A stretch of DNA of 64,000 nt from Rhodospirillaceae bacterium (lineage in GTDB: Bacteria; Pseudomonadota; Alphaproteobacteria; Rhodospirillales; JABHCV01): positions 330,018-394,017 of the forward strand of contig JABJHA010000004.1 of the NCBI GenBank assembly GCA_018662005.1. Direction: 5' to 3'. The stretch's first letter is position 1, and the number at the start of each line of letters is the position of its first letter. The notes under the pieces were generated by a model. It searched no databases. It was given only the letters and a program-made list of their open reading frames with translations, and had not been told where the DNA came from. Below are positions 24,762 through 33,269 of the stretch, piece after piece. A program made the translations under genes and the position numbers.

Positions 24762-25982
24762 ATGCGAAAAAAAGCGTTTTATCGTACAGGGTGTGCGTTA
24801 GCTCTGACGATGGCAATCGGCCTGGTGACGACCACCCTGGCGATCGCCGAGGAAGGGGTGATCCGTATCGGCGTGACCATGCGGATGCTCACTGAAAATG
24901 GCCAGAAATACGGTCGTATGATGAAAGACGAGTTCGACGCGGTCAACGCGGCGGGCGGCATCAACGGCAAAAAGGTCGAGATTTTCATGCTCGACGATCA
25001 ATGCAAGCCTGAAATCGGCGTCGCCAACGCCAATCGCTTCATCAGCCAGAACAGGGTTCACCTGATTATCGGCTCGACCTGCAGTTCCGTCTCCATGCCG
25101 ATCGTCCCGGTGTCGGCGAAAGCGGAAGTCGCGATGGTCGTTCCCCATTCGACAAATGCAAAAGTCACCAAGCAGAACAGCGAATGGGTGTTCCGCGTTT
25201 CGGTTTCCGAGCGCTTTTACAGTGCGGTTCACGGCAAGTGGCTTGCCGAGAACGAAGGCAAGAAGGTGGCCTATCTTTACACCACCGACAGCGCCGCGAT
25301 TTCGTTCGCCGATTCGTACATGAAGTACATGCGCGATGCTTACAAGATCGAGCCGGTTTATGTCGGGCAGTTGCAGGAAACCGATCTGGATTTCCGTGCT
25401 CAATTGCTGCAGATCAAAGGCATTAAGCCCGATATCCTGGCCATCGGCGGCCAGTCCGACGCTCTCGCCCGCCTCGCCCAGCAGTCCTATGAAGTGGGCA
25501 TCCCCAAGTCGGTGCGCCGGGTAGCCGCGTCGTCCGCGTCCAACGCCACCTTCGCGCCGCTGGCCGGCGATTCCGCCGTCGGCCTTGCGTTCGCCGCCGC
25601 GTTTTCATGCTTCGACGACCGGCCAATCGCGAAAAAGTTCGTCAAGATGGTACAGGACAAATACGACGTTCCGTGCCCCGACCACGACTTTTCCCAAGCC
25701 TGGGACTTGGCCCAGATCGTAATCAATGTCCTTAAAAGCGCCGATCTCAAGCTGACCGACGACGCCTTGGTCGCCGATCGCCTCACGATTCGCGATGGAC
25801 TGATCAACATGCCGCCATACGAAGGGCTCGCCTCTGGTCCCATCTCATGGTGCGCCGCCGCAACGCCGCAATGCCGCGACGGCAACCGCACCGGCGTCCT
25901 CGTCGAGTACACGAAGGGCGGAAAAAACTATGACATGGGGGTTCTCGCCCGGGTGTCGTTCGAGCCGGACTTCGGCCTCTAG
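24762..25982 (+). CDS. ABC transporter substrate-binding protein (LivK/type I periplasmic)
   Basis: The mature protein is a periplasmic binding protein of about 406 residues. A signal peptide is clear at the start: positively charged MRKKAFYRTG, a hydrophobic core ALALTMAIGLVTTTLAI and cleavage after AEE-like residues. The body begins GVIRIGVTMRMLTENGQKYG and contains the LivJ-type IIGSTCSSVSMPIVPVSAKAEV. I chose the start at 24762 because GGAGG precedes it; eight codons upstream lie before that site. A GC-rich hairpin downstream separates it from livM, which often keeps binding protein levels high. The ligand is unknown but should be the substrate of this cluster. Confidence 0.87.
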   Translation: MRKKAFYRTGCALALTMAIGLVTTTLAIAEEGVIRIGVTMRMLTENGQKYGRMMKDEFDAVNAAGGINGKKVEIFMLDDQCKPEIGVANANRFISQNRVHLIIGSTCSSVSMPIVPVSAKAEVAMVVPHSTNAKVTKQNSEWVFRVSVSERFYSAVHGKWLAENEGKKVAYLYTTDSAAISFADSYMKYMRDAYKIEPVYVGQLQETDLDFRAQLLQIKGIKPDILAIGGQSDALARLAQQSYEVGIPKSVRRVAASSASNATFAPLAGDSAVGLAFAAAFSCFDDRPIAKKFVKMVQDKYDVPCPDHDFSQAWDLAQIVINVLKSADLKLTDDALVADRLTIRDGLINMPPYEGLASGPISWCAAATPQCRDGNRTGVLVEYTKGGKNYDMGVLARVSFEPDFGL

Positions 25983-26008
25983 AATAGCCGTGTCCAGCCT
26001 GTAAAAAG

Positions 26009-26043
26009 CCGCCGGCCTGTGCGAACAATCGTCAGGCCGGCGG
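26009..26043 (+). repeat. Intercistronic GC-rich hairpin, binding protein / livM
   Basis: CCGCCGGCCTG at 26009-26019 pairs exactly with CAGGCCGGCGG at 26033-26043, an 11-base stem with a 13-base loop. There is no T-run directly after it, so it is more likely a transcript-stabilising or partially attenuating element than a full terminator. Confidence 0.65.
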
Positions 26044-26113
26044 TGTTACAGTCGGGCCGTGCTTTTTCCCCGGCGTCGCATTCCTTTATCAATTTTTTGA
26101 AGGCCTCAATCCC

Positions 26114-27145
26114 GTGAATGACGAAGGTAACATGGCCGACGCGCCGGCCCAGGTGGGAATTCTCGAGCGGCTGTCGGGGATGCCCAGGATCGTTTCCTGG
26201 TCCCTCGGGTTCCTGGCGCTGCTGTTTCTGCCGCTGCTGGCCGTCAACGATTACCAGTACTATCTGCTCGATGTCATGATGATCAACATCATCCTCGCGG
26301 TCGGGCTCAACATCGTCAAGGGCTTCGCCGGGCAGGTCACGGTCGGCCATTTCGCCCTGGCGGCGGTCGGCGCCTATACCTCGGCCGTGCTTTCGGTCAA
26401 CTTCGGCTTTCCCTTCTGGCTCGCCCTGCCGTCGGCGGTTATCGTCACCGGGCTGGCCGGCGCGCTGGTCGGCATTCCTTCCTTCCGGCTCGAGGGCGCC
26501 TACCTGGCCCTGGCGACGCTGGGACTCGCCGAATCGGTCCGTGTCTTCATCTCGGCGACCACCTATCTCGGCGCCGCGGAAGGTTTCGGCGGCATTCCGG
26601 CGCCGCGGATCGGCGATTTCGTCCTCGACGGGCATCTGGCATATTATTACATCGTCATGCCGCTGGCGCTGGTCGGCATCTATTTCTCGTTTTGCATCCT
26701 GCGCTCGGACATCGGTCGCTGCCTGATGGCGTTGCGCGAGGATTCCCTCGCCGCCGCCGCCACCGGCATTAATGTGCGCAAGTACAAGCTGTTCGCTTTC
26801 TGCGTCAGCGCCCTGTACGCGGGTACCGCAGGCAGCCTGCTAGCCCATATGGCGCCCGGTTTCCTGCATCCCAACAGCTACACCATCGTCGAGATGGTGA
26901 CCCTGCTGCTGATGGTGGTGCTTGGCGGCATCGGCCATATCTGGGGCGGCGTGATCGGCGCCGTGCTGGTGACCATCATCTTCGATGTTACCCGCGAGTA
27001 CGCCGAATATCAGTTAATCGTTTTCGGCATGGTCATCGTCTTGACGGTGACCTACCTGCCACGGGGAATCGGCGGTATCATCGATCGCTTCTTCGTCACC
27101 CGGCGGTTCAAGGCGGCGCGCGAGGTTAGCGGCGATGATTCTTGA
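26114..27145 (+). CDS. livM: Branched-chain-type ABC transporter permease LivM
   Basis: This 343-residue permease shows LivM features: NIILAVGLNIVKGFAGQVTV, GHFALAAVGAYTSAVL, GAYLALATLGLAESV, and RALREDSLAAAATGINVRKY in the slightly changed form MALREDSLAAAATGIN, followed by VVLGGIGHIWGGVIGAV. It pairs with LivH. The start is a GTG at 26114 or the ATG at 26132. Its 3' end overlaps the start of livG by 11 bases, so the two are translationally coupled. Confidence 0.87.
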   Translation: MNDEGNMADAPAQVGILERLSGMPRIVSWSLGFLALLFLPLLAVNDYQYYLLDVMMINIILAVGLNIVKGFAGQVTVGHFALAAVGAYTSAVLSVNFGFPFWLALPSAVIVTGLAGALVGIPSFRLEGAYLALATLGLAESVRVFISATTYLGAAEGFGGIPAPRIGDFVLDGHLAYYYIVMPLALVGIYFSFCILRSDIGRCLMALREDSLAAAATGINVRKYKLFAFCVSALYAGTAGSLLAHMAPGFLHPNSYTIVEMVTLLLMVVLGGIGHIWGGVIGAVLVTIIFDVTREYAEYQLIVFGMVIVLTVTYLPRGIGGIIDRFFVTRRFKAAREVSGDDS

Positions 27146-27935
27146 AACCGCCAACCTGACGAAGAATTTCGGCGGACTGGTCGCCATTTCGAACGTCGAC
27201 CTGAGCATCGAGGCGGGCGAGGTCCGCGGCATCATCGGGCCGAACGGGTCGGGCAAGAGCACCCTGTTCAACCTGATTTCCGGCATCTACAAGCCCGAAC
27301 AAGGCAGCCGGATCGTTTTCGATGGCGTGGATATCACCAACCAGGAACCCCATGTCATCGCCCGCCAGGGGGTGGCGCGAACGTTCCAGCTGCTGCGCCT
27401 GTTCCAGCAGATGACCGTTCTCGACAACCTCCTCGTCGGCCACCACACCCACGTCCGCTACGGCATGCGCACGGCCCTTGTCGGCACCATGAAATTATGG
27501 GACGAGGAAAAAAGGCTGCGCCAGGAGATGATGGAACTGCTCGATTTCATCGGTCTTGCCGACTATGCCGATATGCCTTCCGCCGAATTGTCGGGCGGTC
27601 AGCGTCGCCTGCTGGCCCTTGGCCGGGCGATGGCGATGCGACCGAAACTGTTGATGCTGGACGAACCGGCGGCCGGGCTGTCGCCCCCGAACGTCGATAA
27701 TCTGTTGAAAACGGTGTTCGCCCTCAAGGACCGCTACGGACTGACGCTGGTCATTGTCGAGCATATCCTGAAAGTCGTCATGGAGACCTGCAATACGGTC
27801 ACCGTGCTCGAGCATGGCGAGAAAATCGCCGAAGGTCCGCCGGCACAGATCAAGGACGACCACCGCGTCATCGAGGCCTATCTCGGCAAGGAGATGGACG
27901 ATGCCGAGGTCCGGGCGTTCCTGACGTCGTCGTAA
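27135..27935 (+). CDS. livG: ABC transporter ATP-binding protein LivG
   Basis: A 266-residue ATPase with Walker A GPNGSGKST, the LivG-specific ARTFQLLRLFQQMTVLDNLLVG, signature LSGGQRRLLALG and Walker B LMLDEPAAGLSP. It partners LivF in the transporter. The gene overlaps livM and is followed after 42 bases by the ketopantoate-reductase-like gene, so transporter and metabolic enzymes share a transcript. Confidence 0.88.
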   Translation: MILETANLTKNFGGLVAISNVDLSIEAGEVRGIIGPNGSGKSTLFNLISGIYKPEQGSRIVFDGVDITNQEPHVIARQGVARTFQLLRLFQQMTVLDNLLVGHHTHVRYGMRTALVGTMKLWDEEKRLRQEMMELLDFIGLADYADMPSAELSGGQRRLLALGRAMAMRPKLLMLDEPAAGLSPPNVDNLLKTVFALKDRYGLTLVIVEHILKVVMETCNTVTVLEHGEKIAEGPPAQIKDDHRVIEAYLGKEMDDAEVRAFLTSS

Positions 27936-27977
27936 TTAACCCTGTGAATCCGGAACCAATGGACGAGGAGCCAAGCC

Positions 27978-28931
27978 ATGCCGGTTGACCAACCATCGAT
28001 TGTCATCGTCGGCGCCGGCGCCATGGGAAGCCTTTTCGGCGGCCTGCTGGCGGAAGGCGGCCTGGACGTCACCTTGCTCGACATCTGGCGAGAGCATGTC
28101 GAGACCATCAACGAGAATGGACTGCGCATCGTCGGATACGGTGGCGAACGGGTCATTCCGGTCAAGGCGACCAGCGACGCGGCGACGATAAAAGCCGCCG
28201 ACGTTTTCGTGTTCCAGTGCAAGGCGCTCTCCAACGAGGACGCCGCCAACAGCGTCAAGCATCTTTTCCTGGGCGAGACCGCCGCCGTCAGTTTTCAGAA
28301 CGGGCTTGGCAACGAGGAAGTCCTGGGTCGCGTTCTCGGGCCCGACAAGATTCTCGCCGGACTGACCGCCCAGGGGGCGGTGATCGAGGCGCCCGGCGTG
28401 GTCCGTAACCATGGCGACCTGCCGACCTATCTTGGCGAGATCGGCGGCGGGCTCTCGGCCCGCGCCAGCGCCATCGCCGAGGCCTTCAACGCCCACGGCC
28501 TGCCGACCGAAGCGCTGGCCGACGTCAAGCGGGCGAAATGGAAGAAACTGCTCGGCAACATAGGCTTCAGCGCCGTTTCGGGCACCACCGACCTCAATTC
28601 CATCGCCATCATGGCGGTCCCCGAAATGAAGGAAACGGTGTTTCGCGCCGTTGCCGAGGCGGCGGCGGTGGCCCGCGCCTGCGGCATCGATCTCAGTGAC
28701 GATGAATCGCGCGAGATTCTGATGAAAATGGCCGACGTTTCTGGCGGCGGAACCGGCACCACCAAGTCGTCGCTGTGTACCGACCTGACCAATCACCGAC
28801 CGACGGAAGTCGACTTCATCTACGGTACGGTGGCTCGTCTCGGTCGCGACCATCAGGTGCCGACGCCGACACTCGATACCTTGATTTCCATCGTCAAGGG
28901 ACTGGAATCACACTATCTCGCCAACCCATAG
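27978..28931 (+). CDS. 2-dehydropantoate 2-reductase family (ApbA/PanE) oxidoreductase
   Basis: This 317-residue protein carries the Rossmann motif VIVGAGAMGSLFGGLLAEGG at its start and the family's FQNGLGNEEVLGRVLG, TAQGAVIEAPGVVRNHG and the Lys in KRAKWKKLLGNIGFSA. True PanE makes pantoate, but many catabolic clusters hold paralogues that reduce or oxidise other 2-keto or 2-hydroxy acids. Context argues for such a role here. It is followed after 9 bases by an SDR gene. Confidence 0.82.
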   Translation: MPVDQPSIVIVGAGAMGSLFGGLLAEGGLDVTLLDIWREHVETINENGLRIVGYGGERVIPVKATSDAATIKAADVFVFQCKALSNEDAANSVKHLFLGETAAVSFQNGLGNEEVLGRVLGPDKILAGLTAQGAVIEAPGVVRNHGDLPTYLGEIGGGLSARASAIAEAFNAHGLPTEALADVKRAKWKKLLGNIGFSAVSGTTDLNSIAIMAVPEMKETVFRAVAEAAAVARACGIDLSDDESREILMKMADVSGGGTGTTKSSLCTDLTNHRPTEVDFIYGTVARLGRDHQVPTPTLDTLISIVKGLESHYLANP

Positions 28932-28940
28932 GAATGCGCC

Positions 28941-29723
28941 ATGAACAACGAATTTGCAGACAAGGTGGTCGTCGTATCCGGCAGTAGCCGGGGCATCGGC
29001 CATGGGATCGCCCGGGCTTTCGCCCGTCAGGGAGCGCAGACGGTACTCGCCGCGCGCGGCCCGTTCGACGCCGCCACCGCCACCATCGTCGAGGATGGAT
29101 CGCTGGCCCCCGTCACCTGCGCCGGCGACCTGCGCACGCCCGAGGGCTGCGCGCAGGTTCTGGCCCTGGTCAGCGAACGCTTCGGGCGTTGCGATATCCT
29201 GGTCAACTCGGCAGGAGCGACCCGCGCCGGGGCCTTCCTCGACCTCGACGAAGATGCCTGGCAGGACGGCTTCGCCCTGAAGTTCTTCGCCTGTTCACGC
29301 CTGTGCCGGCTGTTCTGGCCCCTGCTGGCGGCAGCCGAGGGACATGTCGTCAACATTGTCGGCGGCGCCGCGCGGACCCCGGACCCGGAATTCCTGATCG
29401 GCGGCGCGGTCAATGCCGCCATGGCCAATTTCTCCAAGGGACTGTCGAAGCTCGGCAAACGCGACAAGGTCAACGTCAACGCCATCTATCCCGGCCTGAC
29501 CGAGACCGAACGGGTTGAACAGCTGTTCCAACAGCGCGCCGAAGCGACCGGCAAGACGCCGCAGGAAGTCCGCGACGAGGCCGTCGTCAACGAGGGACTG
29601 CACAGGCTTGGAAAACCGGAGGACGTCGCCGCGTTGACGCTGTTCCTGTGTTCGCAATCCGCCCGCCATATCCAGGGGACGTCCATCGCCGTCGATGGCG
29701 GCGCGACCGCCTGCCTTTTTTAA
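28941..29723 (+). CDS. Short-chain dehydrogenase/reductase
   Basis: This 260-residue SDR has SGSSRGIGHGIARAFARQ for cofactor binding, VNSAGATRAG and a C-terminal GTSIAVDGGATACLF. The catalytic region is unusual: the Ser-Tyr-Lys set is hard to place. At the expected positions the chain reads VNIVGGAARTPDPEFLIGGAVNAAMANFSKG, which lacks the usual YxxxK Tyr. It could be a divergent SDR with altered chemistry. It lies in the operon between the PanE-like and Gfo/Idh genes. Confidence 0.8.
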   Translation: MNNEFADKVVVVSGSSRGIGHGIARAFARQGAQTVLAARGPFDAATATIVEDGSLAPVTCAGDLRTPEGCAQVLALVSERFGRCDILVNSAGATRAGAFLDLDEDAWQDGFALKFFACSRLCRLFWPLLAAAEGHVVNIVGGAARTPDPEFLIGGAVNAAMANFSKGLSKLGKRDKVNVNAIYPGLTETERVEQLFQQRAEATGKTPQEVRDEAVVNEGLHRLGKPEDVAALTLFLCSQSARHIQGTSIAVDGGATACLF

Positions 29724-29739
29724 AGAGAGACTCAAACCC

Positions 29740-30831
29740 ATGTCGCCACTACGCATCGCCCTGATCGGCGCCGGAAACATCGGTCATCGTCATTTAAAGG
29801 TTCTGCTGGCCGATCCCGACTATCAGGTGGTCGGCATTGCCGATCCGGCGCCGAACACCGCCGATTACTGTCGTGAGCAGGAAATCCCGTACTTCGCCGA
29901 TCCCGAAGCCATGCTCGACGAGGTCCGGCCCGATGGCGCGATTGTCGCCGTGCCGAACCAGCTGCATGTCATCACCGGGCTCGCTTGCCTGTCGCGCAAG
30001 GTGCCGGTGCTGATCGAGAAACCGCTGGCCGATTCCCTGGACGGGGCCCTCGACATCCTCGACGCCGTTGAAAGTTCCGGCGTCCCGGTCCTGGTCGGCC
30101 ACCACCGCCGCCACAATCCGATCATGCGCCGGGCCGCCGAGATTCTCAGGGAAGACGGCGTTGGCAAGATCATAGCGGTCGCCGGCATGTGGCTGGCCCA
30201 CAAGCCCGACGACTATTTCGATATTCCCTGGCGCCGCCAGCCGGGCGCCGGGCCGATCCTGACCAACGCCATCCACGATATCGATAACCTGCGCATGTTG
30301 TGCGGCGAGATCGAAACCATCCAGGCATCGACCTCCAATACCGTCAGGGGCCATCCCATCGAGGACACCGCCGCCGCCGTCATCACCTTCGCCAACGGCG
30401 CCCTCGGCACCCTGATCGTGTCCGATACGGTGACCTCGCCGTGGAGCTGGGAATGGGTTTCCGAGGAGAACCCGTACTATCCCCATGAACCGCGCGACTG
30501 CTATCTGGTGACCGGTACCGGCGGCAGCCTGGCTGTGCCGTCGCTGGAATTGTGCTGGCACGAACCCGGCGGCCATTGGGGCACCCCCTTGACCAAGCGC
30601 CGCAACCCGGTCACCCCGGGCGACGCCTATATCGAACAGATGTGCAACTTCGCCGACGTCATCCGCGGCAAGGCGGAACCGGTGGTCAGCGCCTTTGACG
30701 GCGCGCGCACCCTGGCGGCGACCCTGGCGATCACCTTGTCGGCGCGCAGCGGCCAGCCGGTGCAAATCGATGACCTGATGCGCCGTGACCGCGACCCGGA
30801 TGCCGCGCCCACCGAAGAGAAGGCGTCATGA
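29740..30831 (+). CDS. Gfo/Idh/MocA-family oxidoreductase, copy 1
   Basis: The protein is about 363 residues with an N-terminal Rossmann fold (RIALIGAGNIGHRHLKVLL), the Glu-Lys-Pro signature in VLIEKPLADSLDGA, and a C-terminal alpha/beta domain. The His-containing LTNAIHDIDNLRMLCG marks the usual substrate site. Enzymes of this family oxidise hydroxyls of sugars and cyclitols, inositol dehydrogenase being the best known. I chose the ATG at 29740, 16 bases after the SDR stop and preceded by GAGAGA. The end overlaps the next gene by 4 bases (ATGA), so the two are coupled. Confidence 0.86.
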   Translation: MSPLRIALIGAGNIGHRHLKVLLADPDYQVVGIADPAPNTADYCREQEIPYFADPEAMLDEVRPDGAIVAVPNQLHVITGLACLSRKVPVLIEKPLADSLDGALDILDAVESSGVPVLVGHHRRHNPIMRRAAEILREDGVGKIIAVAGMWLAHKPDDYFDIPWRRQPGAGPILTNAIHDIDNLRMLCGEIETIQASTSNTVRGHPIEDTAAAVITFANGALGTLIVSDTVTSPWSWEWVSEENPYYPHEPRDCYLVTGTGGSLAVPSLELCWHEPGGHWGTPLTKRRNPVTPGDAYIEQMCNFADVIRGKAEPVVSAFDGARTLAATLAITLSARSGQPVQIDDLMRRDRDPDAAPTEEKAS

Positions 30832-31667
30832 GCACGCCGGTTCGCGCCGCCTGCGTGATGGGGTGGCCGGTCGAGCATTCCCGGGCGCCGATCATGCACG
30901 GTTATTGGATCAGCAAGTACGGCATTTCCGGGGATTACCGTAAGGAAGCGATCAGGCCCGAGGATTTCCCCGAATTCGTCAGCCATTTGAGCGAACACGG
31001 ATATGTCGGCGGTAACATCACCCAGCCGCACAAGGAGGTGGCGCTGGCCTTATCGACGCCCGATGACCGCGCCCGCGCCATTGGCGCGGCCAATGTCGTG
31101 TGGCTGGACGACGACGAACTGCGCTCCACCAACACCGATGGCGACGGCTTCATCACGGCGCTCGACCACGGCTCGCCGGGCTGGGACCGGAACCGAGACG
31201 TGGCGGTGGTGATCGGCGCCGGCGGCGCCAGCATGAGCGTCGTCTACGTCTTGCTCGAACGCGGCTTTAAGCGGGTTCATGTGGTCAACCGCACCCTGGC
31301 ACGTGCCGAGATGCTGCGGGACCGTTTCGGTTCGGCGGTCCATCCGACATCCTGGGACGATCTGCCCAGTGTCCTGGCCGAGGCGCAATTCCTGGCCAAT
31401 TCATCGTCGCTGGGCATGGTCGGGGAGCCCGACAAGGACTGGGACTTGTCCTCCCTGCATGACGACGTCGTCGTCGCCGACGTCGTCTATGCGCCGATCA
31501 AGACTTCTCTGCTGGCCGCCGCCGAACGGCGCGGGCTGCGAACTTCCGACGGACTCGGCATGCTGCTGCATCAGGCGGGCCGCGGTTTCGAACTGTGGTT
31601 CGGCGTCCACCCGGAAGTGACAGCAGAACAACGGGCGTTGGTTGAGGCCGCACTGAAAGATCATTGA
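30828..31667 (+). CDS. Shikimate/quinate dehydrogenase-like enzyme, copy 2
   Basis: A 279-residue AroE-family protein with GWPVEHSRAPIMHG, NITQPHKEVAL (catalytic Lys), STNTDGDGF (Asp) and VVIGAGGASMSVVYVLL. At the carboxylate-binding loop the first Ser of the HSxSP pattern is kept and the second is Ala; copy 1 at 15487 lacks both. It thus stays nearer to true shikimate or quinate dehydrogenases. It is coupled to the upstream Gfo/Idh gene and followed by a type II dehydroquinase, a combination that fits oxidation of a quinate-like acid to a 3-dehydro acid. Confidence 0.83.
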   Translation: MSTPVRAACVMGWPVEHSRAPIMHGYWISKYGISGDYRKEAIRPEDFPEFVSHLSEHGYVGGNITQPHKEVALALSTPDDRARAIGAANVVWLDDDELRSTNTDGDGFITALDHGSPGWDRNRDVAVVIGAGGASMSVVYVLLERGFKRVHVVNRTLARAEMLRDRFGSAVHPTSWDDLPSVLAEAQFLANSSSLGMVGEPDKDWDLSSLHDDVVVADVVYAPIKTSLLAAAERRGLRTSDGLGMLLHQAGRGFELWFGVHPEVTAEQRALVEAALKDH

Positions 31668-31700
31668 ATAACAACCTGACCAGTATAAGGAGGAGACGAC

Positions 31701-32162
31701 ATGAAACCCAAAATCATGGTTCTGAACGGCCCAAACTTGAATATGCTCGGAACCCGCCAGCCGGAATTCTACGGCTATGATACCCTCGCCGATATCGAGG
31801 GCCGGCTGGAAAAGCTGGCCGAGATCCACGGCGCCATCCTGGATCTGCGCCAGACCAATTACGAGGGCGAATTGGTGACCTGGGTCCAGGAAGCCCGGAC
31901 AACCTGCGCCGGCATCGTCATCAACCCGGCGGCCTACACCCACACCTCGCTGGCCCTCGGCGACGCGCTGGCCGCCTGCGACATCCCGATCATCGAGCTT
32001 CACCTCTCCAACCCCCACAAGCGCGAGGAATTCCGCAAGCATTCCTACGTCTCGCTGGTGACGACGGGGGTGATTTTCGGACTCGGCGCCTATGGCTACG
32101 AGGTCGCCTTCGAAGCGATGATCAGGCTCGTCGCCAACAAGGCCGAGGCGGAAGCTAAATAA
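31701..32162 (+). CDS. aroQ: Type II 3-dehydroquinate dehydratase
   Basis: This 153-residue protein is a clear type II dehydroquinase: [20 protein letters not shown] holds the Arg and Tyr of the active site, followed by [27 protein letters not shown] and [26 protein letters not shown]. It dehydrates 3-dehydroquinate to 3-dehydroshikimate by trans elimination and forms dodecamers in the family. Type II enzymes are used for quinate breakdown as well as for biosynthesis, and the operon position after a shikimate-dehydrogenase-like gene supports breakdown. AAGGAGGAG precedes the start. It is the last gene of the plus-strand liv operon. Confidence 0.9.
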   Translation: MKPKIMVLNGPNLNMLGTRQPEFYGYDTLADIEGRLEKLAEIHGAILDLRQTNYEGELVTWVQEARTTCAGIVINPAAYTHTSLALGDALAACDIPIIELHLSNPHKREEFRKHSYVSLVTTGVIFGLGAYGYEVAFEAMIRLVANKAEAEAK

Positions 32163-32190
32163 GGGCCGGCGGCTCGCTGCTTAAAGAATC

Positions 32191-32248
32191 GATCAGTTTT
32201 TCACGTTTAGTTCGAACACAACATGTTCAAACTAAACGTGAACTGATC
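32191..32248. terminator. Long stem-loop between convergent genes
   Basis: GATCAGTT...CACGTTTAGTT...GAACA pairs with TGTTC...AACTAAACGTG...AACTGATC, an arm of about 25 bases with one three-base bulge and one mismatch. It lies between the ends of the converging aroQ and Gfo/Idh genes and is nearly symmetrical, so it could stop transcription from both sides. It lacks a clean T-run after the stem on either strand. Confidence 0.6.
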
Positions 32249-33243
32249 TAGCGGGGTATGGCGACCGTTTTACCATCGTTAACGGAGAGCTTGGCGGCGT
32301 CGGCCAGTTGCTGTGCCGCCAGGCCATCCGCAAGGGTCGGGAGTTGGCCCTGCCGACCGCTGGTGATGGCCTCGAAGAACACGTCCAGTTCCTGCGTGTA
32401 GGTGTGTTCGAAACGTTGATACCAGGTCGGAAACAGGCCCTCGTGGGTCATCCCCGATTGCGTAAATTGGCTGTAGGCCCCGACCGGCGCCTGCCGGGTC
32501 TGCAACATTCCCTTGGAACCGACCACTTCCAGCCGTTCGTCTTGGCCATAGGCGGCGCGCCAACTGAAGTCGAACTGGCACAGGACCCCGCTCGGCAGAC
32601 GCATGGTGATCATCGCGGTGTCGACTTCGCCGACCTCGGCGAAACGCGGATTGACCAGCGCCGCCCCCATGGCGAACACCTGCACCGGATGCTCACCGGT
32701 GATCCAGCGGGCAAGGTCGTAAAAATGGCTGCCTTTTTCCCCGAACAGCCCGCCCGAGGTCTTGATGAACTCGAGCGTCGGCGCCGCCGCGCTTCGTGAG
32801 GTGATGAGAATCGATTCGAGTTGACCGATGTCGCCGCCGGCGACGGCCTCCTTGATGCCGGCATATTGGGGATGAAATCGCCTGTTGAAAGCCATCCCGG
32901 CGGTCAGATGCACCGCCCCTGCGGACTCGACGATCGCCGCCCCCGCCGGGTGATCCGAGGCCAGCGGTTTCTCGCACAGGAAGGGTTTGCCGGCGGCGAC
33001 GCAGGCCCTGGCGACGTCGCCGTGGGAGGCCGTCGATGAGGCGATGATAACGGCGTCCATGGTGTCGCCGAGGGCGTCGTCCAGGGAGGTGGCGGCGCTG
33101 GCGCCGTGCTCTTCGGCCACCGTCACCGCCGCTTCCGGGTTGATATCGTAAACGGCGGACAGCCGCGCGCCTGCGTGGCGGGCCAGGTTGCGGGCGTGAA
33201 TCCGGCCGATGGCGCCGGCGCCAATGACGGCGATGTTCAGCAT
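32248..33243 (-). CDS. Gfo/Idh/MocA-family oxidoreductase, copy 2
   Basis: A 331-residue oxidoreductase starting NIAVIGAGAIGRIHARNLA, with FLCEKPLASDHPAG (Lys of the EKP motif) and GLFGEKGSHFYDLARWITG at the substrate site. The family pattern resembles inositol 2-dehydrogenases. It is the last gene of a three-gene minus-strand unit with an epimerase-like protein and a third Gfo/Idh protein. Its exact hydroxyl substrate is not evident. Confidence 0.86.
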   Translation of the reverse strand: MLNIAVIGAGAIGRIHARNLARHAGARLSAVYDINPEAAVTVAEEHGASAATSLDDALGDTMDAVIIASSTASHGDVARACVAAGKPFLCEKPLASDHPAGAAIVESAGAVHLTAGMAFNRRFHPQYAGIKEAVAGGDIGQLESILITSRSAAAPTLEFIKTSGGLFGEKGSHFYDLARWITGEHPVQVFAMGAALVNPRFAEVGEVDTAMITMRLPSGVLCQFDFSWRAAYGQDERLEVVGSKGMLQTRQAPVGAYSQFTQSGMTHEGLFPTWYQRFEHTYTQELDVFFEAITSGRQGQLPTLADGLAAQQLADAAKLSVNDGKTVAIPR

Positions 33244-33269
33244 TGTAAGTCTCCCAATCGATTATCGTC

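Noticed and set aside
22890..27935. Leucine/isoleucine/valine transport as the function of the liv genes
   Set aside because: The operon is fused with catabolic enzymes for hydroxy acids, and liv-type systems often carry other substrates, so a branched-chain amino acid role is not supported here.
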